Source: Reticulitermes lucifugus | Lineage: Eukaryota > Arthropoda > Insecta > Blattodea > Rhinotermitidae | Length of the DNA stretch: 24,099 nt | NCBI GenBank assembly: GCA_026260175.1 | Contig: JAKCWW010008582.1 | Span: 1-24,099 of the forward strand | Direction of reading: 5' to 3' | Part shown: positions 16,049 to 24,099 of the stretch, piece after piece | Layout: each line of letters opens with the position of its first letter | Position numbering within the stretch: the stretch's first letter is position 1 | Notes under the pieces: generated by a model | Told to the model about the DNA's origin: nothing | The model's database searches: none | What the model saw: the letters and a program-made list of their open reading frames with translations, nothing else | Program-made: the position numbers and the translations under genes

Positions 16049-17224
16049 AATGCGGGGAATTTCTTGACTAGCTGAGGACCTGTCAGCTACTCAGGAAAGA
16101 CTGTGCCCCATTTAGTTAGCTGATTATAAAATCAATCCGGTTATTAGCCAGAACACACGTATCCGGAATTTGCCATATAGGTCTAGTTAGAAACACTTGG
16201 ATCCGTGCTACATTGAAGGATTTGCCATTGGCAATATAAACTCCTATCCACAAATATGTGGCACTCGACTGACTTGGTCTACTGTCAAGTTTCTATGTGT
16301 GGAAGGTGTGGCACATACCATACTGTGGCTTACCTGCCTACTACCAACCTACAAATGGGAAGTAAAGCATTCACAAGAATGACCTCGATTCTGTACCGGC
16401 TGGTTGGCAGTAGTGTTAATGTAAAACAATAGGAAAGCATTAATATTATTCCCAGGTACGTGTTATGAATATGGACCTTTCATCAGCCACAGTATCTCGT
16501 AATTTGAATACGATGTTGGTGGCACAGCTCGTTTTGCTTATACACGGACTGGAATGCTGAAGGAATGTAATCAAGATAATTCTTTTCAATTAAATAGATT
16601 GATATATTCCACATCACGCGCAAATAATTCGTAATTACAAATTCCTGTAAACTTTCTATTTTTAACCAAATTCATGAAAGAGAATAAGTCTTAAACTTAT
16701 CATGAAATTCGAGCCTTTTACGGAAATAGGCCCCGTCATATTCTTAACCAGTCAAAACCAATGTCAGCCTTCCAATGATCTGTTCTACTGAGGTTGTCTG
16801 ATTACAGTTATAATTGCTCTTCCTATCTGTTCAGGTGTGCCACATTTCTTATCTCATACATTTTTATCGCCCCCATAATATTTAGAGTTCCAAATTATGG
16901 AGAGACTCAATAATATTAAGAAATAAGTGCAATAAAAGACTGAAAGAAATGTATTATTGAGTCAATAAACAACTCCCTTCAGCCTCTTATTGCTTCTTTT
17001 CGCTTAGATCAAAATATTCGTCCCCTGAAGATGACATACAGCGAACACATACTCCAGTACGAACCGTCCATAACGAGCAATTACAAGTAGGTTTGTACGC
17101 CCTACTTCTATTTCAGTTTCTGGAAATAATAAGTTGTACGCATTCGCTTTGCAGGAACTTCTAACGAAGAGAGGCCTATTGAGTGCAACAAAATATATAC
17201 AGAAGGGATAACTCGGTGAAGTGA
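16049..17224. other. LINE 3' tail, then unassigned stretch
   Basis: The first ~40 bases ('gcggggaatttcttgactag', 'ctgaggacctgtcag') are the LINE 3' tail, similar to the flank of the LINE scrap at 1110. Beyond about 16100 I recognise nothing except the hairpin at 16904-16963. The 61-codon forward frame at 16197-16382 is unrecognised. Confidence 0.45.
16904..16963. repeat. Perfect 12 bp inverted repeat
   Basis: GACTCAATAATA at 16904-16915 and TATTATTGAGTC at 16952-16963 are perfect complements separated by 36 bp. A 12 bp perfect pair at this distance is unusual, but the arms are A+T-rich. No gene lies upstream that would make it a terminator. Confidence 0.6.
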
Positions 17225-17410
17225 ATGGACATGCGGCGGATGGCAGGAATTCTAGTTCCGTAACAGGAAAGACTTTTCTCTGCGCCGCCACTTTCAGACC
17301 CGCTCTTTTGCCCAATTAGGCTCCTATTCAATGGGTACAGAGATCTCTTGTCTCTGAGGCACAGTGACAGGCACGTAAAGCTGAGCACTCACGTGAATTA
17401 ATTGTAAAGG
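17225..17410 (+). mobile_element. SINE family B, copy 7 (strongly decayed)
   Basis: 'aacaggaaagacttttctctg' (split: 'aacaggaaag', 'acttttctc') parallels 'acaggcaaaggatttttctc' in copy 1. 'cctattcaatgggtac' matches the shared central block, and a 'gcacgtaaagctgagcactcac' segment sits where others have 'gcgtgaagctg...'. The overlapping reverse frames (17004-17388) are chance translations. Confidence 0.5.
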
Positions 17411-17538
17411 TTAAGAATGCGGTAAATTTTCATCTACGCCCCAACACGAATTTGGAATGCAGACATATAAATTAATTTTTACTATTGCTTAAGGTTACAC
17501 ACTTTTACAAAGTATATTCTTTTTAATTACACAGTTAT

Positions 17539-17640
17539 GACCAACAATTCTTTCTTAAATACGTATTTGGGCTAACAGTTTCGGCTCCTAAGAGCCATCA
17601 TCAGGCCGTAACAGAAATTATAAGTTGGAAAACTCCATAT
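17539..17640 (-). mobile_element. Solo arm of the FB3-type element
   Basis: It begins with 'gaccaacaa' (17539-17547), as FB3 does at 14723. After about 30 bases comes the GTTTCGGC...CCATCATCAG block (17578-17604). No mirror arm is present downstream, so this is either a single-arm form or a truncated palindrome. The right end is arbitrary. 18 bases at 17495-17512 just upstream recur with one mismatch at 18574-18591. Confidence 0.5.
17570..17607 (-). ncRNA. Hammerhead-ribozyme-like motif with canonical CUGAUGA core
   Basis: Reverse strand: GGC (17605-17607), CUGAUGA (17598-17604), an extra U, stem II GGCUC with GAGCC around UUAG, GAAAC (17578-17582), UGUUA, and GCC (17570-17572) closing a 3 bp stem I. 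This is the only copy with the textbook CUGAUGA. UUA or GUU replaces the GUC site and stem III is imperfect. Confidence 0.5.
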
Positions 17641-18114
17641 GTTTTGTAAGTGGAAGATCTCCCGCTTTTTACAATAGTAAATACACTATAAATGTATATA
17701 TCAATGTTGCATATATATATATTGCCTAAGTAAAATATTAGAAATTAAGATGTCAATAGTACTTAGAAAGGGACAAGTGTATTGGAAAATAATTGAAACG
17801 TAAAAGGTGAATATTAAAAATGTAAATATAAAACGTGAGACGCACAGTCAAGCCGTGAAAGTGTAAGCAGATGCGGCAGTGCTAATACAAAGACCTGGCA
17901 TCTATCAGGCATATTACAGACGGTCTCCGTGCGAACGACTAGAATGCTTCTCAAGACGGATGGCATGTATATACTTCCTCGGCACTCCGGGTATTTTTTG
18001 CAGTATCCACGTCTGTATAGGTCTTCAGTTAGGTCAAACCATACGCATGTAGGAGAGATAGGTTTTTCTGTTTGTGGAAGACTTTCCTATAAAAATATAA
18101 ACCAGTTTCTTTTG
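17641..18114. other. Unassigned stretch
   Basis: It is A+T-rich with a short (AT)n run at 17709-17723. A forward 147-codon frame (17929-18372) enters here but is formed largely by the SINE F copy in its second half and has no recognised domain. Confidence 0.4.
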
Positions 18115-18402
18115 AGAAGGGCCCCGCAGCAGAAGCTACGGACGCACCGTAGCCTTAAGGCTTATTGTGCAACCCTTGTGATGAAGATGAAGAGAAAGAT
18201 GATCAGTGTTTCATTTTTCCAAGTAATGGAGCACCGGTGGAATGAAATTGACAGGGAAAATCCCAAGTACTCGGAGAAAAACCTGTCCCAGTGCCACTTT
18301 GTCCACCACAAATCTCACATGGACTGGCCCGGGATCGAACCCGGGCCTCCGCTGTGGGAGGCCGGCGACTAACCGCCTGAGCCATGGCACGGCCAACCAG
18401 TT
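18115..18402 (-). mobile_element. tRNA-derived SINE, family F, copy 2 (intact A and B boxes)
   Basis: On the reverse strand the head begins at 18402 with 'ggccgtgccatggctcaggc' (A box TGGCTCAGGCGG) and carries the B box GGTTCGATCCC (about 18333-18343). The body follows: 'tggtggacaaagtggcactg', 'ggacaggtttttctccgag', 'ccattacttgg', then a degenerate 'catcttcatcac' tail and a second block 'gcacaataagccttaaggct'. It matches the forward copy at 5751-5960 but is better preserved and longer. Both promoter boxes look functional. Small frames on both strands over it are chance translations. Confidence 0.85.
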
Positions 18403-19329
18403 TCACTATTAACGATGTAAATAGATTTTTGTACTAGTAAACCAAATGATTAGGAAAATAGAAAGAGTTACATCAGTTTGAGTAACGAGGCACGTATTTG
18501 CACGGTTTTGTGTCTGTTGTTCGATAAATATACTTTGTAATGTACATAGCAACGGGAAAGTCTTGTATTAAAATTACACACTTTTGCAAAGCGCTGCGTG
18601 GAGACTGATGAATTTAGGCGCATGGCTAGAAAAATACAGCAAACATCGCAGGATATCTGACACCAGGGTGTAAACAAGGGACCACTATGCAGAAGTCAGA
18701 CACAGATAACAGTCTCTCTCTTATAGTTCTCGATTAGATTAACCGTTTAAGGCACAGTAGTAATTATACGCACAAAGTGTTCTAACATTTGCAATCTCTG
18801 CAGTTTGTCCTCAGAGTGCATTCACGTGTTTGGTACGATGTCAGAAATCAACACCTTACCTCCCTAAAGGGCATTAACTGGTTGGTCTTTGTAGTGGGGA
18901 AGGATTTTATTGTGTGAGGTGAGAGGTGACTTAATATACATATCAGATAAAGTTCCAGTGTTTACAAAAACTTGAACCTGGATTGGAAACGGTTTTCATA
19001 GCTTGTAATTTACAGTTCCCAGTAAAGAGTGTCTGTCCCCACAACAATAGAATTTCCATTTCAATGTCTTATTTGTGTTTCTTTGTCCTCTCCAAGGACT
19101 TGTGAGTTCTTGTTTTTTTCTTTTTGCATATAATCTGGACAGCAACTTGGTCAGCCTTCCATGTGACGTCGGCTAGCTTCAACACACAGGCACTTCTGAA
19201 TGAAATATTGCAGAATGCTTGCGAATTGTTGAGCTGTAATATCATACGTAATTTCGGTCAAGTTATTAAAGAGGGAATAACTGCGTTAATAGAGAGGGAA
19301 TAACTGCGTCGGACAAATGGCTGTGGGTT
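18403..19329. other. Unassigned stretch with a small tandem duplication
   Basis: No gene or dispersed repeat was recognised. GAGGGAATAACTGCGT occurs at 19271-19286 and again at 19294-19309 (23 bp period, two copies). Confidence 0.45.
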
Positions 19330-19515
19330 TTGACACAAGGCAGGGAGTTTTCCTTTCGCAGTCAGTTTCCAGACGGGCTCTGGGGCCCGCGCAAATCCTA
19401 TCCATTTTAATACAAAATTTTCTTCGGGGATAAAGCGACAGGAGCATGAAACTAAGCATCAAACAGTATCAATATTAGGAAGCAGGGGGGCTTTCTTCCC
19501 TGTACGTCTTTATGA
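19330..19515 (+). mobile_element. SINE family B, copy 8 (decayed)
   Basis: 'acaaggcagggagttttcc', 'gacgggctctggggcccgc', 'tccattttaatacaaaattt', 'ggggataaagcgacaggagc' and 'atgaaactaagcatc' follow the order of the family body ('caaaggatttttctc', 'ctgtggggcccacc', 'attcaatggctacc', 'ggggaaaaagcgaccggggc', 'gtgaac'). The tRNA-like head is not recognisable. Confidence 0.6.
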
Positions 19516-20878
19516 CAGACAACGGTGGTTCCGCGGTCTATTGGACATATACGGTTGCGTACACTTTTAACGCAGGGATCTCCGTCTCTCTCTTCATGCT
19601 TCGATGAGTTAAGGAGATGAAACTAAGGAATCAGATACCCTCCCGCCAATACTCTTACTCATCAGTCCATCTAAATTATGTTGGTATCGATGTAATAGTT
19701 CCGCAGTATCGTATTCTTAGATACCAATGAACACAAACAATATGTTTTGTGGCAAAACCCTGAGTAACGAAACACAGAGTCTGAAGTATGTAGCAGCGTT
19801 GAGTAAAGAAAACAGAGGACGTTCCGAAGTGATATCTAATCCTAGACGGGAGAAGTCGATTTGAAGTAAGAGATTTTGGGTTGCATTTGTCAACACCACC
19901 GGAAACAGCCCGTCTGTTGCCGGAAGTACGCAACCAATCCTTTACATATAGGCCGTGATCTATTACCTGCCCCTGATACGGACATACACTGTTAAAAAAA
20001 AGGTAACACTAAAGCATGCTGAAGCAATCAGGTCCAACACAACTTTTAAAAGCTGCAGCACTGCATTACCAATTAAGCACACAGAGAAAAAATATTTATA
20101 TAATTAATTAAACTGACGTTTAGATGTTATTGACAGTAGGCCCGTTGAATTTAACGGCGAAATTAAAACATAATGCTGTTAGGTAGTTTTGTTCTTTATA
20201 ATTCAGTGATTAGACGCCACGTTTATTGTGAACATATTTTTATGCATCCTGTCCTAATATTAAGAATTCTGCCATTTCTAAACTTGAGAAAAAGGCAGGT
20301 AACAACTTTGGGTTTAGTTCCGTTTCATTTTCTCTCTGCCTGTTTGGATACGTGTATGTGAAGGTTTTACTGTACTCTGTAGGCCTCAAGTGGCCGTGAC
20401 GTATACTGATGACCAGGCTGACTAAGTATTGCGTGATGTCACAATGATAACATTTTGATAGCCAAACTGATCGTTATAAAATTCTATGGTACTGAACACA
20501 AAGAAATATACTTGTAATTATGAATATAAATTTAAAAATACATTCATACTTTTTTCAATTATAAAGTAATAACCCTATAAGTTACCGGCATTTAATGTCG
20601 TGGATGAGAGACTGGCCCTATTCCAGGGTAACTTTCAGCCGAAATCCGCTAACTTGACTGAAGGTCAAATTTCACAATTTTTAAATGTTACAGCACTTGG
20701 CGTAGGCCCAAATACTTAAAGCTGAGCTTTGAACGGTTAGGTCTTACGTCATTTGCAGAATTTTGCCAGGAAGCTGCTGTACTCTCTTTGTTCTGACACC
20801 TCACGGGCAAGTCTGTATGACAACGCTAATCAGCACTGCGTAGTTCTAATTGTTTGATTGACTTTGAAGATAAAATTT
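19516..20878. other. Unassigned stretch
   Basis: About 1.4 kb with no recognisable gene or repeat. Small frames on both strands (19676-19933 reverse, 20173-20361 forward) lack motifs. Confidence 0.4.
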
Positions 20879-20894
20879 GTCTTAAATTTAAGAC
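20879..20894. repeat. Perfect 16 bp palindrome
   Basis: GTCTTAAATTTAAGAC is fully self-complementary. It lies about 45 bp from another hairpin (20937-20971). No associated element was identified. Confidence 0.6.
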
Positions 20895-20936
20895 GAGTAT
20901 TATAAAAGAAACGCCCTTCAACAAAATATATAAAGA

Positions 20937-20971
20937 ACTGTCTCGTGGAAAACCATTTTCCACAGTTTTCA
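20937..20971. repeat. Strong short hairpin
   Basis: GTGGAAAA (20945-20952) pairs perfectly with TTTTCCAC (20956-20963) around a 3-nt loop. The outer GAACT and AGTTT can extend it. The ten bases TCTCGTGGAA at its left recur just before the hammerhead-like core near 21185. Confidence 0.6.
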
Positions 20972-21177
20972 TGACATTTTACCTCGCATTTTCAGTAAAA
21001 CGCGGCGTTTGAATCTAACGACCACAAATATGCTAAACCCATAATGAGATGCTGGTGCATGGAGATTACTCCTGTATTGCCAATGGCCGGACAAAATTTC
21101 CCGTGATATTTTGTGCGATATTGGGTACTACATACATTATTTCAAAATGTTTATGAATTTATTCCACAATATCTCGT

Positions 21178-21214
21178 GGAACCGCTGACGAAGTACTGCG
21201 AAACCCTGGTTGGG
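21178..21214 (+). ncRNA. Weak hammerhead-like motif
   Basis: CUGACGA (21185-21191) fits CUGANGA exactly, and GAAAC (21200-21204) follows after 8 bases. AACC (21180-21183) can pair with GGUU (21208-21211). Stem II is too short to form a convincing hairpin, and CCU replaces GUC. This could be a decayed relative of the other motifs or chance. Confidence 0.25.
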
Positions 21215-21540
21215 AAAAGCTGCTCTGTTCTTTGACCTGCACAGAACTCGTAAGCAACAATCTTAATGTTTCGGCTAGCATGAATTAGAAGCTTTAAAGC
21301 TAAAGAATGTATAAGCTCGTCACGACTGCTTATCTATATTAGCTGTTACTGAGACACCGCCATCTCGTCTGACGCACAACACACAACAAAACGGGCCAAG
21401 TTGGGACCCTGCCTGTGTTAATCATGTCCTTACGAAACGCCGAGAAAACCTGTTACTTACACTTGCGCAAGTCTTTATAACACATGCGTACCAAAGACCA
21501 GTGTCAACTCTCTGCAAGTTCACAAAGTTCACATAAGAAT
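21215..21540. other. Unassigned stretch
   Basis: No recognisable feature. An isolated GTTTCGGCTAGC at 21269-21280 resembles the end of the hammerhead-like motifs but lacks the CUGANGA half. Confidence 0.4.
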
Positions 21541-21567
21541 ATTATTATTATTATTATTATTATTATT
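21541..21567. repeat. (ATT)n microsatellite
   Basis: About nine ATT units. A shorter ATT/TAT run lies at 21690-21704. Confidence 0.95.
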
Positions 21568-21819
21568 TATCACCTTTATGCGGGGCATTTAAAATTAAAT
21601 ACCATTACAAACCATGTTTCTAGGGTATATAATTTTACAGCTGTTCTGTATTTACAGCGTATGGTACGTGGTAAATATATGGTACATTACTATTATTATT
21701 ATATCTAGATATTCGTGCAGGTTTCGTAAGTGGCTCTGCGTTGTTAAAGCCAGAGCCTTAATAACCTGAATGGGATTGAATCATACTGTTTTGTCTTGTG
21801 CTTTGTTCCTTTCTCTTTT

Positions 21820-22085
21820 ATGTAAAATTGTCCCTATGCATACCATGAAGACATGTATGGGGAATGGAGGTATAGCTTCACTCATTCTTAACTTCGGCAC
21901 TAGACGGAGGTGAGTGGTCAGCACCACGCCCCGGCCGTCTCACCCCCGTGAAAGAGCCACGGTACCAATTGAATAAGAGGCTGAGGTGTCACCAGCTGAT
22001 CTGGACGTTTCGGAGAAGCGATAAATCTCTTGCCTCTGACTTGATTCGAACCCCGGGTTTTTCAGCCCGTAGCCTGAATTTCTTG
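21820..22085 (-). mobile_element. tRNA-derived SINE, family B, copy 9
   Basis: On the reverse strand the head has the B-box-like 'cccggggttcgaatcaagtc' (about 22040-22060). The body follows: 'cctcagcctcttattcaatt', 'ggtaccgtggctctttcacg', 'ggggtgagacggccggggcg', 'tggtgctgaccactcacctc', 'cgtctagtgccgaagttaag', 'gctatacctccattccccat' and a tail with 'gggacaattttac'. Almost full length; the A box is eroded. The small reverse frame 21940-22140 is chance translation. Confidence 0.8.
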
Positions 22086-22569
22086 TGTCATGCGTTCTAC
22101 ATGCTGGAACCATCTGACACTCCTTGATTTCATCACCCAAATAATATTTTGTGTAGAGTGCAAATCACGAAGGTCCTCATTGTGCTGTTTTCTTCAGCTC
22201 CCTCCTACGAACTCCGTCTTAGGTCCAGGTGTTCTCTACAGCACGCAGTTCTCGAACACTCAGCTTATGTTCTTATATTTGACAAGCATACGACGTAGCA
22301 AGTACAGCGAAAGCAACTTTGTATTGTGATTTGCCGAAATATGAACCAGACTTACATTTTCAGAAGAACTTTTGTGACATTTGAACATTCAAGTCTTCTA
22401 GAATGTTGCGCCATGTCAACGGACATACATCACTTTTCTTCATGACAGCAGTAAAATATAAAGAATTGTTTCACATGTAACAGCTCCTTCTTGGACCGCT
22501 CGACCCTGAAGCACATATTATGGTCCTTCTAAAAGTCGGTAATTATTTACCAGCAGTGCACACGAGACC
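22086..22569. other. Unassigned stretch
   Basis: No recognisable gene or repeat. A 79-codon forward frame (22090-22329) has no known motif. Confidence 0.4.
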
Positions 22570-22623
22570 GGGGGGGGGGGTAAGCCGGTACAAATTACCG
22601 GGGCCTGGCGGTCCGGAAGGGGG
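22570..22623 (+). repeat. G-rich patch with an 11-base G run
   Basis: A G11 run (22570-22580), GGGG (22600-22603) and GGGGG (22619-22623) fall within 54 bp, the spacing needed for an intramolecular G-quadruplex. The flanking 200 bp are also unusually G+C-rich for the window and may belong to an unidentified repeat. Confidence 0.6.
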
Positions 22624-24002
22624 CCCGTGGCCCGATTATGTTACATATGTTTTTGTCTTTCTCTAACCCTTTGAGACCAAGCCCAAGTCAGTCTGCAACT
22701 GACAGGCTTTCTGACGTAGTGTCAAGAGTTTTAGCCGGTCCAACCTTGCTGGCGAGGGCGCGAAAAAAAATTTTCACTGGGGCCCGAACCCGTTCTCAGC
22801 GGCCCTGTTTGCCAGCCGACATGACATACACATACCAGAGGATTTGAATGTCCATGAACGCCGCTGTGAGACGGCCTCTCGATTTTGTGTGTCATTTCTC
22901 CGAAAAAAAACAATAATGACTACGACACGACGATGATGATTATAATTAAAAATAATAATAACAGTGGTACCTTCCGGAGGGATGTCACGTGTCTTAATGT
23001 GGGCAGAAAATTATAAAGAAGTGTTTCGTAAGCTGCAGCCCCTTTACGGAGGTTAGAAACTGGGAATGAATCTTTTGCAGCGGCAACACCTATGTTTCAT
23101 GCCACCGTTGGACAAGTTCGTGAAAGAAAGTTGTGAAAAAAAACACCCATTAACACTATCACAGAACTGTGTACATACTTTCATTCTTAAGCTCGCCGAA
23201 CACGTTTTAAATTTCGTAAAGAAAATAACGTATTTCTTAAAAGTCACAACTACAATAGCGACCAACCTTTAATACATAAGGGAAATGCAGAGATATATTG
23301 ACCTTACAAATTATACGGAAGAAAACAGGCAAACAGTTGTGAAAGTTCTGTTAGTTGCTCAGTTGAAAATGTCGTTTAAAAAGTTACATTTGCAGCTATG
23401 ACTTAGTACAGCGCCATGAAGATTTAGGCCAAGGCTGGGTGCGAACATGAAGTCAAAGGCACAAATACGTGCCTCTGCCGCGAGTCGATCTCAGTGGCAC
23501 CAACCCTTATTTTGATAACTTTAAATAACTGAGCCATCTCAGCTCACATGCATTTCCTTTCTCTGAAGTTGCCAAATATAAACCATACCATTCTAGGCGC
23601 TTTCGCAAAGCATTTACGAAAATTGACCATCAGCCAGTCTTGCCTGTTACTCTGTATGGAACAGTGCGAATTCCATCGAAAGGATTTTCATTACATTTCA
23701 TATTCGAGAGTATTAGTAAAATGCGTCGACATATTCCAATTTTGGTTAAAATCGTATAAAAATTACAGACACTTTACTTGAAACCATACGGATATTTATG
23801 ATGTCTCGCAGTGACTGATCTCTATAACTGAGGCAGGCTGTGTTCTCTGTGAGGTAGGAGTTAACGATCTAAACATAAAAATCAGGCATGCTCGATTGTA
23901 GGTCTCAACGTTAAAAAATTCAAGAAATAGGACTATATCCTACCGTTCATGAGATATCGATTATGATCTACTGCAAATCTGATGCTATTAGACGGAGCAA
24001 AC
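22624..24002. other. Unassigned stretch
   Basis: No gene was recognised. The G+C-rich part to about 22890 differs in base composition from the A+T-rich remainder. Short forward and reverse frames (for example 23066-23272 and 23548-23781) have no recognised motif. The 20-mer shared with 5684-5703 lies at 23838-23857. Confidence 0.4.
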
Positions 24003-24099
24003 TTACAGTGTGTTAAAATTAACATGAAATGACAAATATTACAGTGTGTTAAAATTAACATGAAATGACATAAATATTACAGTGTGTTAAAATTAACAT
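24003..24099. repeat. Tandem repeat (36-38 bp unit) running off the window end
   Basis: Units start at 24003, 24039 and 24077, each opening with TTACAGTGTGTTAAAATTAA and followed by 'catgaaatgaca'. The second unit has 2 extra bases (TA), giving periods of 36 and 38. The third is cut by the window end, so the array may be a larger minisatellite or satellite. Each unit contains GTTAA-aa-TTAAC, a small inverted repeat. Confidence 0.95.

Noticed and set aside
17929..18372. 147-codon forward frame
   Set aside because: Its second half is the reverse complement of SINE F (ending GPPLWEAGD over the tRNA-like head), so it is not a gene.
18327..18402. Functional tRNA gene on the reverse strand (good A and B boxes)
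   Set aside because: The sequence continues into a SINE body shared with 5751-5960, and the acceptor stem does not close as in a tRNA.
21265..21300. GTTTCGGCTAGC as a further hammerhead-like half
   Set aside because: The CUGANGA half is missing, and the stem is just the palindrome GCTAGC.
22010..22030. 'ggacgtttcggagaagcg' as another hammerhead-like core
   Set aside because: It lies inside SINE B copy 9, where the corresponding sequence in copy 3 is unrelated to the motif; no CUGANGA half follows at the right distance.
23440..23510. B-box-like 'gcgagtcgatctc'
   Set aside because: No A box and no match to any SINE family in the window.

Overview
This is repeat-rich nuclear DNA from an insect, most likely a cockroach or termite (Blattodea). 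I found no intact protein-coding gene, no rRNA gene and no functional tRNA gene. Two things point to Polyneoptera/Blattodea. First, there are several tRNA-headed SINE families whose chance translations (for example RAIPLLPLWAFMAC, GTRWRSWLRHCAT, VSRRPPTAEARVRSR) look to me like strings common in cockroach gene models; this is recollection, not a search. Second, there are decayed non-LTR retrotransposon tails of the type LYGCETW...RLR...GHVARMG. Open frames in the window are short and unrecognised, and their number is roughly what chance predicts.

Layout. Positions 1-3.6 kb hold a reverse-strand SINE A copy, a reverse-strand LINE tail, a SINE D copy, a palindromic fold-back element (2297-2548), a SINE B copy split by a ~100 bp insertion, and a second SINE A. 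A second fold-back element lies at 3593-3913. Positions 4.5-6.5 kb hold SINE D and B pieces, a LINE tail, a SINE F copy and a family C repeat. A long GATA/GACA microsatellite fills 6977-7322. From 7.8 to 13 kb there are sparse SINE B and E copies, a second family C copy, and an assembly gap of 54 Ns inside a SINE. From 13.6 to 16.1 kb lie SINE D and E copies, a third fold-back element (14718-14967), a third family C copy and the best preserved LINE tail. From 17 kb to the end there are decayed SINE B and F copies, a solo hammerhead-like arm, a G-rich patch, and a 36-38 bp tandem array that runs off the window end.

The most interesting signal is a hammerhead-ribozyme-like core (CUGANGA, a stem II hairpin, GAAAC, then usually GUC or GUA, enclosed by a 3-4 bp stem I). 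It recurs at up to eleven places. All three fold-back elements carry one core per arm, and in all three the cores diverge from the palindrome centre. Single copies occur in the three family C repeats, in a solo arm at 17570-17607, and in a weak form near 21185. Hammerheads are known in Penelope-like retroelements, so these may be short non-autonomous relatives. The fold-back form with paired divergent cores, and a recurrent extra base before stem II in the best-preserved copies, are what deserve follow-up.
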